A model generated the notes under the pieces. The model was given only the letters and a program-made list of their open reading frames with translations. It had not been told where the DNA came from and made no database searches. A stretch of DNA of 64,000 bases from Candidatus Omnitrophota bacterium (GTDB taxonomy: Bacteria > Ratteibacteria > UBA8468 > B48-G9 > JAFGKM01): assembly GCA_023819375.1 (NCBI GenBank), contig JAMWDI010000003.1, forward strand, positions 62,001 through 126,000, written 5' to 3'. A program made the position numbers and the translations under genes. Below, in pieces: positions 10,601 through 21,719 of the stretch (position 1 is the stretch's first letter; each line of letters begins with the position of its first letter).

Positions 10601-11960
10601 TCTTTTGCCTTTCCCTTATGTAAAACCTGAAAGTTTTTTAATTAAAATTTGTAATTATCCTTTTAGTTTTCTTATGAATATTTTCTGGAATAGACATGAA
10701 AGATATACTTTATGTGGTTTTTCCCCATTTTTAATTTTTAAAAGCAAAAAAAGAAAAATTGAAATAATAGATGAAAATAACAGAAGAATTGAAATTAATG
10801 GCGATCCAATAGAAGAATTTCAGAAAATATTTGATAATTTCAAAATAAAATCAGAAAATTTTTTTGTACCCGGTGGAATAGGTTTTTTATCTTACGATCT
10901 TGCCTGGCAAATTGAAAATTTACCACAAATAGCAGTTGATGATCTTCTTTTACCTGATATTTTTGTCTGTTTTTATAAATCCATTTTTGTTTTTGATGAG
11001 GTAAAAAAGAAATCTTTTTTGATAACAGTTGATCATAAAAAAAATAAAACTTTAACAATTTTGAATGAACAGAAAAAAATATCTTATGGGGAATTTTGTG
11101 ATTATAATTTGAGGACTTTGAAATCAAATATGACTTATTCTTACTATATAAGAGCAATTGAAAAAATAAAGAATTATATAAAAGAGGGGGATGTATACCA
11201 GATAAATTTTTCTCATAGATTTCAAATTGATGGGAATTTTGACCCTTTTCAACTCTTTTTAAGATTAAAAAAGGTAAATCCTGCTCCATATTCTGCTTAT
11301 TTTAACTGTGAAAATTTCTTTCTGATTTCAAATTCACCAGAACTTTTTTTAAAAAAGGAAAAGGATAAAATAATAACAAAACCAATGAAAGGAACAAGGA
11401 AAAGAATGTTGAGTAGAGAAGAAGATATAAAAGTTGCAAGAGAATTGTTAAAAAGTGAAAAAGATAGGGCAGAACTTATTATGATTGTTGATCTTGAAAG
11501 AAATGATTTGGGAAAGATTTGTGAATATGGAAGTGTAAGAGTGAAGAAATTAATAAATTTGGAAAGATATAAAACAGTTTATCAGACAACGTCAATAGTT
11601 GAGGGTAAATTAAAAAAGAATATAAAATTGAAAGATGTTTTAAAAGCAATGTTTCCAGGTGGTTCAATTACAGGTGCTCCAAAGAAAAGAGCAATTGAGA
11701 TTATTGAAGAAGTTGAACCGACAAAGAGAAATTTTTATACTGGATGTTTTGGATATTTTGGCTTTAACGGAAATTTACAGTTGAATATACTTATAAGGAC
11801 AGTGCTTTTAAAAAATAAAACATTATATTACCCAGTTGGTGGAGGAATTGTGTGGGATAGTATTCCTGAGAAAGAATATGAAGAAACATTGATAAAAGCA
11901 AAAAATTTGTTCTTAACCATAGGGATTAAAGAGGATGAAATTAGAGAGACTAATTTTTAA
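10587..11960 (+). CDS. pabB: Aminodeoxychorismate synthase component I / chorismate-binding enzyme
   Basis: GDVYQINFSHRF, SNSPELFL, KPMKGTRKR, ERNDLGKICEYGSV, FPGGSITGAPKKRAIEII motifs. Confidence 0.9.
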   Translation: MKKINLLPFPYVKPESFLIKICNYPFSFLMNIFWNRHERYTLCGFSPFLIFKSKKRKIEIIDENNRRIEINGDPIEEFQKIFDNFKIKSENFFVPGGIGFLSYDLAWQIENLPQIAVDDLLLPDIFVCFYKSIFVFDEVKKKSFLITVDHKKNKTLTILNEQKKISYGEFCDYNLRTLKSNMTYSYYIRAIEKIKNYIKEGDVYQINFSHRFQIDGNFDPFQLFLRLKKVNPAPYSAYFNCENFFLISNSPELFLKKEKDKIITKPMKGTRKRMLSREEDIKVARELLKSEKDRAELIMIVDLERNDLGKICEYGSVRVKKLINLERYKTVYQTTSIVEGKLKKNIKLKDVLKAMFPGGSITGAPKKRAIEIIEEVEPTKRNFYTGCFGYFGFNGNLQLNILIRTVLLKNKTLYYPVGGGIVWDSIPEKEYEETLIKAKNLFLTIGIKEDEIRETNF

Positions 11961-12792
11961 TGGAAAAAAAATAAATTCAAAGGATTTAGATTTTTATTTT
12001 TTAAGAAGAGGATTTTTATATGGAGATGGTATTTTTGAAACATTGTTGGCAAATAATTCAAAGATTTTCAGGTTTAATCAACACTGGAAAAGATTAGAAA
12101 ATGGTTCGGAGATTTGTAATCTTGAGTTACCTAAGAGAGAAAAAGTGGAAAAGTTAATTAAGAAAGAGTTAGAGGAACTTGGAAATGGAAAATATTATAT
12201 TAGAATAAATCTCTGGAGAAGCAAGCCAGAAAAATTTAATCCAGGAAAAATTAGAAAGTCATATTATTTGGTGATTATAAGAAAATTTGAGCCATATTCA
12301 GTAAAATTTTATAAAGAAGGTATAAGATGTATTGTAAGTGAAAAGATTAAAAGAAATGAAAAATCAGTTTTATCAAAGATTAAATCATTAAATTACCTTG
12401 AAAATATTATTCTTAAAATTGAAAGCAAAAAGGAAAATTTTGATGATGCAATAGTTTTAAACAATTCAGGATATATTGTAGGTGGAAGTGTTTCTAATGT
12501 TTTTTTTGTAAAAAATGATATAGTTTTTACTCCATCTCTTGAATGTGGAAGTCTTGAAGGTATTACAAGAAAGGTTATATTTGAAATATGTGAAAAGGAA
12601 AAAATTGAATTAAGAGAAGGATTTTTTAATTTGGATTTTTTAAAAGAGTGTAAAGAGGTTTTTCTTACAAATACTTTAATGGGGATTATGCCTGTAAAAG
12701 AAATTAGAGGTTATTTTAAATCTGAAAATTTCAAATTAACAAGAGTTTTGAGTGAAAAATATAATGAAATTTTTCTTAAAGAAACTGAATAA
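11935..12792 (+). CDS. pabC: Class IV aminotransferase (probable aminodeoxychorismate lyase)
   Basis: FLYGDGIFETLL, RINLWR, KSLNYLENIILKIESKK, CGSLEGITRKVI motifs; overlaps pabB end. Lyase versus BCAT activity not resolvable from sequence. Confidence 0.75.
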   Translation: MKLERLIFNGKKINSKDLDFYFLRRGFLYGDGIFETLLANNSKIFRFNQHWKRLENGSEICNLELPKREKVEKLIKKELEELGNGKYYIRINLWRSKPEKFNPGKIRKSYYLVIIRKFEPYSVKFYKEGIRCIVSEKIKRNEKSVLSKIKSLNYLENIILKIESKKENFDDAIVLNNSGYIVGGSVSNVFFVKNDIVFTPSLECGSLEGITRKVIFEICEKEKIELREGFFNLDFLKECKEVFLTNTLMGIMPVKEIRGYFKSENFKLTRVLSEKYNEIFLKETE

Positions 12793-12796
12793 ATTT

Positions 12797-13135
12797 TTAT
12801 AAACCAAGTTTTTTTAAACTCTTTTCATCAAGACCAAGATAATGACCTATTTCATGTAAAAGAACTTTTTCAATTAGGTTTTCAAGTTCTTGTTCTGTTT
12901 TGCAAAATTTTTCTATTTCATTTTTAAATAGAATTATTCTATCTGGAAGAACAAGAGAATAAAAAGGGGTTTTTCTTTTTGAAAATGGAATTCCAAAGTA
13001 TAAACCAAGCAAGTTTGAGTTTGATTTTTCCTCTACTATAATTTCAAGGTTTTCAATTTTTTTTCTTATATTTTTGGGGATTTTTAAAAATTTTTGATAT
13101 ACAATTTTTTCAAATTTTGATTTTGATATTTTCAT
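12797..13135 (-). CDS. Metallopeptidase family protein (zincin, HEIGH motif)
   Basis: VLLHEIGHYLGLDE: HExxHxxGxxE zincin motif. Confidence 0.85.
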   Translation of the reverse strand: MKISKSKFEKIVYQKFLKIPKNIRKKIENLEIIVEEKSNSNLLGLYFGIPFSKRKTPFYSLVLPDRIILFKNEIEKFCKTEQELENLIEKVLLHEIGHYLGLDEKSLKKLGL

Positions 13136-13179
13136 AGAAATATATTATAATCTCTGAAAAAACAATTGAAAATTGTTAA

Positions 13180-15141
13180 ATGGGAAAATTTCTGTATTCT
13201 CTTCGTTTTCAAATTATTCCTGATGAAAATGTTGAGAAAAATGCTACAGATTTGGCAAAATTTTGTTTGAAACATAAAATAAAAGAGGTTGTTTTATTTT
13301 TTGCAGGGGAAGAATGGAATAATGGACTGCTTTCAAAAAAAGAAGAAGATATTTGGTTTGAAACTGTCAAAAAAGTTAAGGAAGTTCTTCAGAGATATAA
13401 TATTTGTGTCTCTTTAAATCCGTGGATGACAGTACTTCATTGTGATAGAGGAAGAAGATTTCCAAAAGATAGAAAGTTTAAACCAATGGTTTCTCCTTAT
13501 GGAGAAGTAAGTAAGGGATGTGTTTCTTTTGCAGACAAAAACTGGCAAAAATATATTTGTGCTTTATATGGTAGATTTGCAAAATTAAATTTTAGAATTA
13601 TCTGGATAGAAGATGATTTTAGATACCACAATCATAGTCCTTTAACATGGGGAGGGGGATTTGAGGATGAAGTAATTGAAATTTTTTCAAAAAAGATAGG
13701 ATTAAAAGTTAAAAGAAAGGATATAGTTAAAAATATTTTAAAGCCAGGAACAGTTCATCCATGGAGGAAATTATGGATGCAGACATGGAGAGATTTGCAA
13801 ATAGGAGTTGCTAAAAAAATAAAAGAATCGGTTTTAAAGAGTTCAAAAGGGAAAACAATTCTGGGATTGATGAGTTCAAATCCAGTTGCTCATAGTGTAG
13901 AGGGTAGAAATTGGAAAAAGTTATTTAAGGTTTTATCAATTGAAGAGAAGGTTGCTCATAGACCTCATTTTGCTTCTTATTCTGAAACAATTGGTAGAGG
14001 TAAAATTTTTTCTATTGCTATGCTTGATATACAAAAAAGGTTAAGACCTAAGAATGTTGAAGTATTCCCTGAAATAGAAAATTTCCCATTTACAGTTTGG
14101 AGTAAATCTGATTCATCTACTTGGTGTGAAATGGCACTCGCTTTATTTTTTGGAGCAGATGGATTATTACTTGATTTATTTCCATTCACAGGAAATAATG
14201 TTAATTTTGAAGATAATAAAAAAATAGGAGAGCTTCTTGACAAAAGTTATTTTTCTTTAAACTGGATTTCAAAAAGATTTACAAAAGATCATAATTTGTT
14301 TGGTGTCGGTATCCCATGGAAAGAAAATGCATCAGAATTTATTCAAACAGTTAAAGGAAAAAATTTAAATGAACTTTATGTAGATCCTGTTGGAGCATGG
14401 AATATTTTCTTATCTTATGGAATACCTGCTTGTTCAGAATTTCAAAGAGTAAATGTAATTTTTGGAGAAAATGCTTGGATATTCAATGAAGAAGAAATTA
14501 AAGAAATGTTGAAAAGAGGAATCCTTCTTGATGGGAAAAGCGCAAAAATACTTTGTGAAAGAGGATTTGGGAAATATATAGGGGTTGAATTTAAAAAAAC
14601 TCTTAATAGGGAAGAAAGTAATTATTCCATTGAAGTTGTTATTAATGAAAAAAGTGGCGTTTTAAAAGGAATTTATAATAGCGTAAATTTGATGGAAGAG
14701 TTTAATGTATTCGAAGTAGAAAATAAGGCGATTGTCTTAACAAAGGTTATAACACCTACAAGAGAAACAGTTGGACCTGGCGTAATTCTATTTGAAAATG
14801 AATTAAAAGGAAAAGTTGGAATATTAATATCAGATTTCTCAAAACCAATGAATTTTCACAGACAAATGATTTTACATAATATCATTTCATATTTATATAA
14901 TGAAAAAATTCCGTTCCCTTTAGTTGTTGATTCTCCCTATTTATTTCCAATGTTTTTCATAAATGGTAGAAAAGAAGTGCTTGTTCTTCTAAATGGAAAT
15001 GTTGATAAGGCAAAAGCAAAAATAAGATATTTAAAAAAAATAAAAAATTCCTTTTTGCTTAAGCCACTTGAAAAACCAGTTATTAAAAAGAATTTAAATT
15101 TTGAAATCCCCTATTTATCTTTTCTTGTTTTGTATTTTTGA
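13180..15141 (+). CDS. Hypothetical protein, putative TIM-barrel glycoside-hydrolase-like
   Basis: Alternating beta/alpha N-terminal half (KEVVLFFAGEEWNNG, RIIWIEDDFRYHNH), beta-galactosidase-like layout with a second domain; family not recognised. Confidence 0.5.
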   Translation: MGKFLYSLRFQIIPDENVEKNATDLAKFCLKHKIKEVVLFFAGEEWNNGLLSKKEEDIWFETVKKVKEVLQRYNICVSLNPWMTVLHCDRGRRFPKDRKFKPMVSPYGEVSKGCVSFADKNWQKYICALYGRFAKLNFRIIWIEDDFRYHNHSPLTWGGGFEDEVIEIFSKKIGLKVKRKDIVKNILKPGTVHPWRKLWMQTWRDLQIGVAKKIKESVLKSSKGKTILGLMSSNPVAHSVEGRNWKKLFKVLSIEEKVAHRPHFASYSETIGRGKIFSIAMLDIQKRLRPKNVEVFPEIENFPFTVWSKSDSSTWCEMALALFFGADGLLLDLFPFTGNNVNFEDNKKIGELLDKSYFSLNWISKRFTKDHNLFGVGIPWKENASEFIQTVKGKNLNELYVDPVGAWNIFLSYGIPACSEFQRVNVIFGENAWIFNEEEIKEMLKRGILLDGKSAKILCERGFGKYIGVEFKKTLNREESNYSIEVVINEKSGVLKGIYNSVNLMEEFNVFEVENKAIVLTKVITPTRETVGPGVILFENELKGKVGILISDFSKPMNFHRQMILHNIISYLYNEKIPFPLVVDSPYLFPMFFINGRKEVLVLLNGNVDKAKAKIRYLKKIKNSFLLKPLEKPVIKKNLNFEIPYLSFLVLYF

Positions 15142-15156
15142 AAAAGGAGGAAGTAT

Positions 15157-15957
15157 ATGATAATAATTGGAGAAAGAATAAATGGGACAAGAAAAGAAAT
15201 AAAAAACGCAATAGAGAAAAGAGACAGGGAATTTATAAAAAAAGAAGTTAAAAAACAAAAAGAATATAATGCTCATTATATTGATTTAAATGCAGGGATT
15301 GGCAAAGGGAAAGAGAGAGAAATGGAGGATATAAAATGGTTAATTGAATGCGTTTATGAAGTTGGAGAAATTTCTATTTGTATTGATAGTTCAGATCCTG
15401 ATGTAATTGATTTTGGACTGTCCTTTGTTAAAACAAGTGATAAAATGATAAATTCAATAAATGGTGAAAAAGAAAAAATTGAAAAAATGCTACCAGTGAT
15501 TAAAAAATATCCTGATAGTAAAATAATATGTCTAACAATGGATGAAAATGGTATTCCTTCAGATTACAAAAAAAGAGTAGAAATAGCAGAAAAACTTATA
15601 AAAATTTTAAATGATGTAGGAATTAAAAACGAAAATATATTTGTTGATTGTCTCATCGAACCAATAAGTGTAGATGTCAAAAATGGTTTGGTTTTTTTAA
15701 AGGCACTTAAAGAAGTTAAAGAAAAATTTAATGTTAAAACAACATGTGGGCTTTCAAATATTTCTTTTGGTCTTCCTAAAAGAAAACTTATAAATAAATA
15801 CTTTCTTGCTTTATGTATTTATGAGGGAATTGATTCAGTGATAATTGATCCAACAATTCCAGATATAAGAGAGGCAATTTGCGTTTCAGAAATGTTGACA
15901 GGAAAGGATGAATTTTGTATGAATTATATAAGAGGTATAAGAGAAAAGTTTTTTTAA
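15157..15957 (+). CDS. Methyltetrahydrofolate:corrinoid methyltransferase (pterin-binding domain, AcsE/MeTr-like)
   Basis: IIIGERINGTRK, HYIDLNAGIGKGKEREMEDIKWLI, CIDSSDPDVIDFGL, IFVDCLIEPISVD, TTCGLSNISFGLP motifs; single-domain length 266 aa. Confidence 0.8.
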   Translation: MIIIGERINGTRKEIKNAIEKRDREFIKKEVKKQKEYNAHYIDLNAGIGKGKEREMEDIKWLIECVYEVGEISICIDSSDPDVIDFGLSFVKTSDKMINSINGEKEKIEKMLPVIKKYPDSKIICLTMDENGIPSDYKKRVEIAEKLIKILNDVGIKNENIFVDCLIEPISVDVKNGLVFLKALKEVKEKFNVKTTCGLSNISFGLPKRKLINKYFLALCIYEGIDSVIIDPTIPDIREAICVSEMLTGKDEFCMNYIRGIREKFF

Positions 15958-15960
15958 AAT

Positions 15961-16036
15961 CGGGGCGTGGCCCAGTCCGGTTTAGGGCACCAGAATGGGG
16001 TTCTGGGGGTCTCCGGTTCAAATCCGGACGCCCCGA
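15961..16036 (+). tRNA. tRNA-Pro (anticodon GGG)
   Basis: Acceptor CGGGGCG/CGCCCCG, D-stem GCCC/GGGC, anticodon stem-loop CCAGA-ATGGGGT-TCTGG, T-arm TCCGG-TTCAAAT-CCGGA; CCA not encoded. Confidence 0.95.
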
Positions 16037-16071
16037 TTTTTTCTATAATTTTTGTGTGATATAGTTTAAAA

Positions 16072-16647
16072 ATGGACATTTATGAAATTATAAAAAAAAG
16101 AAGGACTATAAGAAGGTTTAAACAAAAAGAAATACCTTTGGAACTCCTTGAAAAATTTGTTGATATGGCAAGAATTGCTCCAAGTGGTGCAAACATTCAA
16201 CCACTTGAATATATAATTGTAAATGATAAGAAAATTGTTGATGAAATATTCCCTTTAACAGGTTGGGCTGGATATTTAGGGAAAGATGGTCCGCCACCGG
16301 AAGGGAGAAGGCCAGTTGCTTATATTGTGGTTCTTATAAATAATGATTTAAATTCTTCAACTCCAAAACATGATGCAGGGGCAAGTATTGAAAATATTTT
16401 GCTTTCTGCAACATATGAAGGAATTGGATGTTGCTGGATAGGTTCTATAAATAGGGAAAAACTAAGAGAGATATTGAATATTCCAAAAAATTATGAAATT
16501 GATTCTGTAATTGCTTTGGGATATCCAGATGAAGAAAGTGTAATTGAAGAATTTAAGGGTTCTGTAAAATACTGGAAAGATGAAAAAGGTGTTATGCATG
16601 TTCCTAAAAGAAACTTGAAAGATATTTTGCATTATAATAAATTTTAA
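16072..16647 (+). CDS. Nitroreductase family protein
   Basis: RRTIRRFKQKEIPLE, ARIAPSGANIQPLEYIIV, GIGCCWIGSI, ALGYPDEE motifs. Confidence 0.92.
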   Translation: MDIYEIIKKRRTIRRFKQKEIPLELLEKFVDMARIAPSGANIQPLEYIIVNDKKIVDEIFPLTGWAGYLGKDGPPPEGRRPVAYIVVLINNDLNSSTPKHDAGASIENILLSATYEGIGCCWIGSINREKLREILNIPKNYEIDSVIALGYPDEESVIEEFKGSVKYWKDEKGVMHVPKRNLKDILHYNKF

Positions 16648-16648
16648 C

Positions 16649-16676
16649 TTGACAACTTTAGAAAAGAGGGTATAAT
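16649..16676 (+). promoter_or_regulatory. Consensus sigma70-type promoter: TTGACA-N16-TATAAT
   Basis: TTGACA 16649-16654, TATAAT 16671-16676, directly upstream of the small ORF at 16712. Confidence 0.8.
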
Positions 16677-16711
16677 TATAATCTAATTTTTAGGAAAGGA
16701 GGTGAGAAAAG

Positions 16712-16909
16712 ATGGCAGAGAAGAAGCAAAATCCAGCAGCGGTTGTAATTTTGATAATAATCATTCTGGTGGCTTTATTCTTTATCATAAAACAGGCAAT
16801 GCCTAAGAGAGCTCCAGCAGTTCCGCCGCCACCAGAAGGAGCAGTACCTCCACCACCGGAAGGAGAAGTTCCACCTCCACCACCTGAGACAACACCACCT
16901 GCAGAATAA
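16712..16909 (+). CDS. Small single-TM protein with proline-rich repeat tail
   Basis: 65 aa: MAEKKQNPAAVVILIIIILVALFFIIKQAMPKRAPAVPPPPEGAVPPPPEGEVPPPPPETTPPAE; perfect promoter and SD (aaaGGAGGtgag) upstream. Confidence 0.75.
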   Translation: MAEKKQNPAAVVILIIIILVALFFIIKQAMPKRAPAVPPPPEGAVPPPPEGEVPPPPPETTPPAE

Positions 16910-16927
16910 AAACAATAAAAAAATCTC

Positions 16928-16956
16928 TTGACAAGTGGAGGTAAATTAGGTATAAT
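16928..16956 (+). promoter_or_regulatory. 16S rRNA promoter: TTGACA-N17-TATAAT
   Basis: TTGACA 16928-16933, TATAAT 16951-16956, about 50 nt upstream of the 16S 5' end. Confidence 0.85.
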
Positions 16957-16975
16957 TAAAAAAGAAAAAAAAATG

Positions 16976-17002
16976 CTCTTTGAAAATTTGGGGTATCCAG
17001 CA
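16976..17002 (+). repeat. 5' arm of the 27-bp inverted repeat flanking 16S rRNA (processing stem)
   Basis: ctctttgaaaatttggggtatccagca is the exact reverse complement of 18596-18622. Confidence 0.93.
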
Positions 17003-17005
17003 GAA

Positions 17006-18580
<1,575 letters not shown>

Positions 18581-18595
18581 TTAAGGAGTAAAAAA

Positions 18596-18622
18596 TGCTG
18601 GATACCCCAAATTTTCAAAGAG
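18596..18622 (+). repeat. 3' arm of the inverted repeat flanking 16S rRNA
   Basis: tgctggataccccaaattttcaaagag pairs with 16976-17002. Confidence 0.93.
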
Positions 18623-18627
18623 AAAAA

Positions 18628-18655
18628 AAGCAAGGGTTTTTCCCTTGCTTTTTTT
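18628..18655 (+). terminator. Rho-independent terminator after 16S rRNA
   Basis: GCAAGGG-ttttt-CCCTTGC followed by TTTTTTT. Confidence 0.9.
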
Positions 18656-18684
18656 ATTTTATACAGTTAAAATTATTTAAAAAT

Positions 18685-19803
18685 ATGAATGAAAAAAAAG
18701 ACTATTATGAAATTTTAGGAGTTCCTAAAGACGCCTCAATTGACGAAATTAAGAAAGCATATAGAGATCTTGCTTTGAAATACCATCCTGATAGAAATCC
18801 AGGAAATAAAGAAGCAGAGGAAAAATTTAAAGAAATAACAGAAGCATATGAAGTTTTATCTGATCCTGAAAAAAGAAAAATTTATGACATGTATGGACAT
18901 GCTGGTTTTGGTCCAACAGGATTTGACTGGACTCAGGATTTTTCAAGAGTGAGGATGGACTTTTCAGATATTTTTGGAGATATTTTTAGCGATTTTTTCA
19001 GTGATATCTTTGGTCCTGAATTTACAAGAACAAGAACTAAAAGAACAAAAGGTTCAGATCTTGAATACAGAATATATATAAGTTTAAAAGAAGTTGCGAC
19101 TGGAACAGAGAAATATATAAATATTTCAAGATTTGATGAATGTCCTGAATGTAATGGAACAGGGAGTAAAACAAAAAGTGGAAAAATTACTTGCCCTACT
19201 TGTCATGGAAGAGGTAAGGTTGTAAAAACATCAGGTTTTTTAACAATATCCCAGACTTGTCCTAAATGTAAAGGGGAAGGAGAAATTTTAAGTGATCCAT
19301 GTCAGAATTGTAGAGGAACTGGAAGAATAAGGAATACTCATAAAATAAAGGTCAAAATACCTGCAGGAGTAGAAGATGGAGTAAGTTTGAGATTAAAGGG
19401 AGAGGGAGATGTGGGTCCTTATGGAGGTGAAAGAGGGGATTTATATGTAACTGTTTTTATAGAAAAAGACCCATTTTTTGAAAGAGATGGGGAAGATCTT
19501 TATATTGAAGTTCCAATTACAGTTACACAGGCTGTCTTAGGTGATGAAATAGAAGTACCGACATTAACAGGGAAAGTTAAGGTTAAAATCCCACCAGGAA
19601 CACAAAATGGAACCTTGTTGAGATTAAAGAATTTAGGCCTTCCAAAGATGAGTGGATACGGAAAAGGAGATTTAATATTGAAAATAAAAGTTCTTCTGCC
19701 TAAAAAAATTACAAAACAACAGCAAATTTTATTTCAACAATTGAAGGAACTGGAAAACGACGATAATTATCCAGAAATAAAAAAATTTAAAGAAAGATTA
19801 TGA
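18685..19803 (+). CDS. dnaJ: Molecular chaperone DnaJ
   Basis: J domain [34 protein letters not shown] and four CxxCxGxG zinc motifs. Start set to ATG 18685; the longer ORF start lies upstream of the 16S terminator. Confidence 0.95.
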   Translation: MNEKKDYYEILGVPKDASIDEIKKAYRDLALKYHPDRNPGNKEAEEKFKEITEAYEVLSDPEKRKIYDMYGHAGFGPTGFDWTQDFSRVRMDFSDIFGDIFSDFFSDIFGPEFTRTRTKRTKGSDLEYRIYISLKEVATGTEKYINISRFDECPECNGTGSKTKSGKITCPTCHGRGKVVKTSGFLTISQTCPKCKGEGEILSDPCQNCRGTGRIRNTHKIKVKIPAGVEDGVSLRLKGEGDVGPYGGERGDLYVTVFIEKDPFFERDGEDLYIEVPITVTQAVLGDEIEVPTLTGKVKVKIPPGTQNGTLLRLKNLGLPKMSGYGKGDLILKIKVLLPKKITKQQQILFQQLKELENDDNYPEIKKFKERL

Positions 19804-20108
19804 AATTTGTTCAAATTTTTACAACTGTACCTAATAAACAAACAGGTGAAAAAATTCTAAAAATATTATTAGAAGAAAAACTTGTTTCCTGCTGTCAAAT
19901 AATTGGCCCTATTGAAAGCCATTACTGGTGGAAAGGAAGAATAGAAAAAGGCAAAGAATATTTGATTTTAATCAAATGTAGAAAGAGTAATTTTAAAAAA
20001 GTTGAGGAAAAAATAAGAAAAAACCATCCATATCAAATTCCTGAAATAATATCTTTTGAAATTTCACAGATTTCAAAAGATTATAAAAATTATTTAAATG
20101 AAAGATAA
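19800..20108 (+). CDS. cutA: Divalent cation tolerance protein CutA
   Basis: [51 protein letters not shown]. Confidence 0.92.
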   Translation: MKFVQIFTTVPNKQTGEKILKILLEEKLVSCCQIIGPIESHYWWKGRIEKGKEYLILIKCRKSNFKKVEEKIRKNHPYQIPEIISFEISQISKDYKNYLNER

Positions 20109-20110
20109 AA

Positions 20111-20902
20111 ATGAAATTTTTAAGATTTTTTTCAGATGGAAAAATAAGATATGGAATTTTGAAGGAAAACGAAATTTTAGAAATTAACTGGAAACCATTT
20201 GAAAAAAAATTTGAATATACAGGGAAAATTTTTAAATTGGATGAAATAAAATTTCTGCCACCCTGTGAACCACCAAATATTATTGCTCTTGGACTTAATT
20301 ATAAAGAACATGTAGAAGAAGGGTGGGAAAAAGTTCCAGAATATCCTGTAATATTTTTAAAGGCAACCACTTCTTTAACTGGCCATTTGTCACCAATTAT
20401 TTTACCCAAAGAAGCACCTGATGAAGTTGATTATGAATGTGAACTTGTAATTGTGATCGGTAAAAAATGTAAAAATATAAAGGAAGAAGAAGCAAAAGAG
20501 TTTATATTTGGTTATACTTGTGGGAATGATGTAAGTGCAAGAGATTGTCAATTAAAAAAAGATAAACAATGGGCAAGAGGAAAATCTTTTGATACTTTTT
20601 GTCCTATTGGACCTTGGATTGAAACAGAAATAGATCCGATGAATTTAAGAATAAAAACTATATTAAATGGAAAGGTCATGCAGGATTCAAATACATCAAA
20701 AATGATATTTAATGTTTATGAAATTGTGAGTTATCTTTCAAGACAGATGACATTATTACCTGGAACAATAATTCTTACAGGAACTCCTTCCGGTGTGGGA
20801 TTTGCAAGAAAACCACCTGTATATTTAAAAGAGGGGGATTTAGTAGAAATTGAGATTGAAGGAATAGGGACTTTAAAAAATTTTGTTATAAAAGAAAAAT
20901 GA
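20111..20902 (+). CDS. Fumarylacetoacetate hydrolase family protein
   Basis: GLNYKEHVEE, VDYECELVIVIGK, GYTCGNDVSARDCQ, ARGKSFDTFCPIGPW, LTGTPSGVGFARKPP. Confidence 0.93.
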   Translation: MKFLRFFSDGKIRYGILKENEILEINWKPFEKKFEYTGKIFKLDEIKFLPPCEPPNIIALGLNYKEHVEEGWEKVPEYPVIFLKATTSLTGHLSPIILPKEAPDEVDYECELVIVIGKKCKNIKEEEAKEFIFGYTCGNDVSARDCQLKKDKQWARGKSFDTFCPIGPWIETEIDPMNLRIKTILNGKVMQDSNTSKMIFNVYEIVSYLSRQMTLLPGTIILTGTPSGVGFARKPPVYLKEGDLVEIEIEGIGTLKNFVIKEK

Positions 20903-20908
20903 GATTTT

Positions 20909-21253
20909 TTATTTTTTCTTTTTTATAATTGATTTTACGATCTGATATATAACTTTCTTTTCTTTTTCAGTCCCCTCTTTTAAGTATGAACTTATTTTCT
21001 TTATAAGAACGTCTTCTTCTTTAATTTTATATTCAAAATCCTCAAAGAATTTTGAAACTGGAACTTCAAGTGCCTCGCCAATTTTAAGGAGAGTTTCAAT
21101 ACTTGGTTTCTTTTCACCTCTTTCAATAAATCCAATAAAATTAGGACTTACTCCAGTTTTCCATGCAAGTTCTTCCTGAGTAAAACTTTTACTTTTTCTT
21201 ATTTTTCTTATTTTTTCGCCAAGTTTTTTGTAGAATTTGTCTATATTTTTCAT
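20909..21253 (-). CDS. XRE-family HTH transcriptional regulator
   Basis: GEKIRKIRKSKSFTQEELAWKTGVSPNFIGFIERGEKKPSIETLLKIGEAL. Confidence 0.9.
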   Translation of the reverse strand: MKNIDKFYKKLGEKIRKIRKSKSFTQEELAWKTGVSPNFIGFIERGEKKPSIETLLKIGEALEVPVSKFFEDFEYKIKEEDVLIKKISSYLKEGTEKEKKVIYQIVKSIIKKKK

Positions 21254-21348
21254 TTTTTAATTATAACTTTCTAAAAAATGAGTATTAACAAACTAAAAGT
21301 TCAAAAATTTTTATTTACTGACAGTTATTTTTATGTTAAAATTGAAAT

Positions 21349-21714
21349 GTGGCAAAAGTTTTGTTAATAATGAGTGAAAAAATTTTACTGGATAAGTATC
21401 TTTCATATATTGAAGGATTTGGATATGAAGTTGAAGGATTTTTACTAAATGAGAAGGAACTTGATAATTTCATTGAGAAATTTGAATTTCTTGATATACT
21501 TGTTCTTGAAGTAGAAAAACCAGATTTAAAAATAAAAAAAATAGTCCAGAAAATAAAGGGAAAATTTAAAAATTGTAAAATTTTAATTCTTATAACTGAA
21601 ATGAATAAAGAAATAGAAAATTTCATTTTGCAGTTTTCAATTGATGCTTATTTAACATTTCCTGTTTTACCTTTTCATTTATTAAGGGGACTTTATTGTT
21701 TGAGTGAATTTTAG
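21349..21714 (+). CDS. Degenerate response-regulator receiver-like protein
   Basis: 121 aa with CheY-like alternation (KVLLIMSEK, LDILVLEVEKPD, KILILITE, DAYLTFPV) but canonical Asp/Lys positions look substituted. Confidence 0.5.
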   Translation: MAKVLLIMSEKILLDKYLSYIEGFGYEVEGFLLNEKELDNFIEKFEFLDILVLEVEKPDLKIKKIVQKIKGKFKNCKILILITEMNKEIENFILQFSIDAYLTFPVLPFHLLRGLYCLSEF

Positions 21715-21719
21715 ATCTC

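Noticed and set aside
15788-16021. 77-aa minus-strand ORF
   Set aside because: Runs through the tRNA-Pro gene and antisense to the methyltransferase gene; no coding support.
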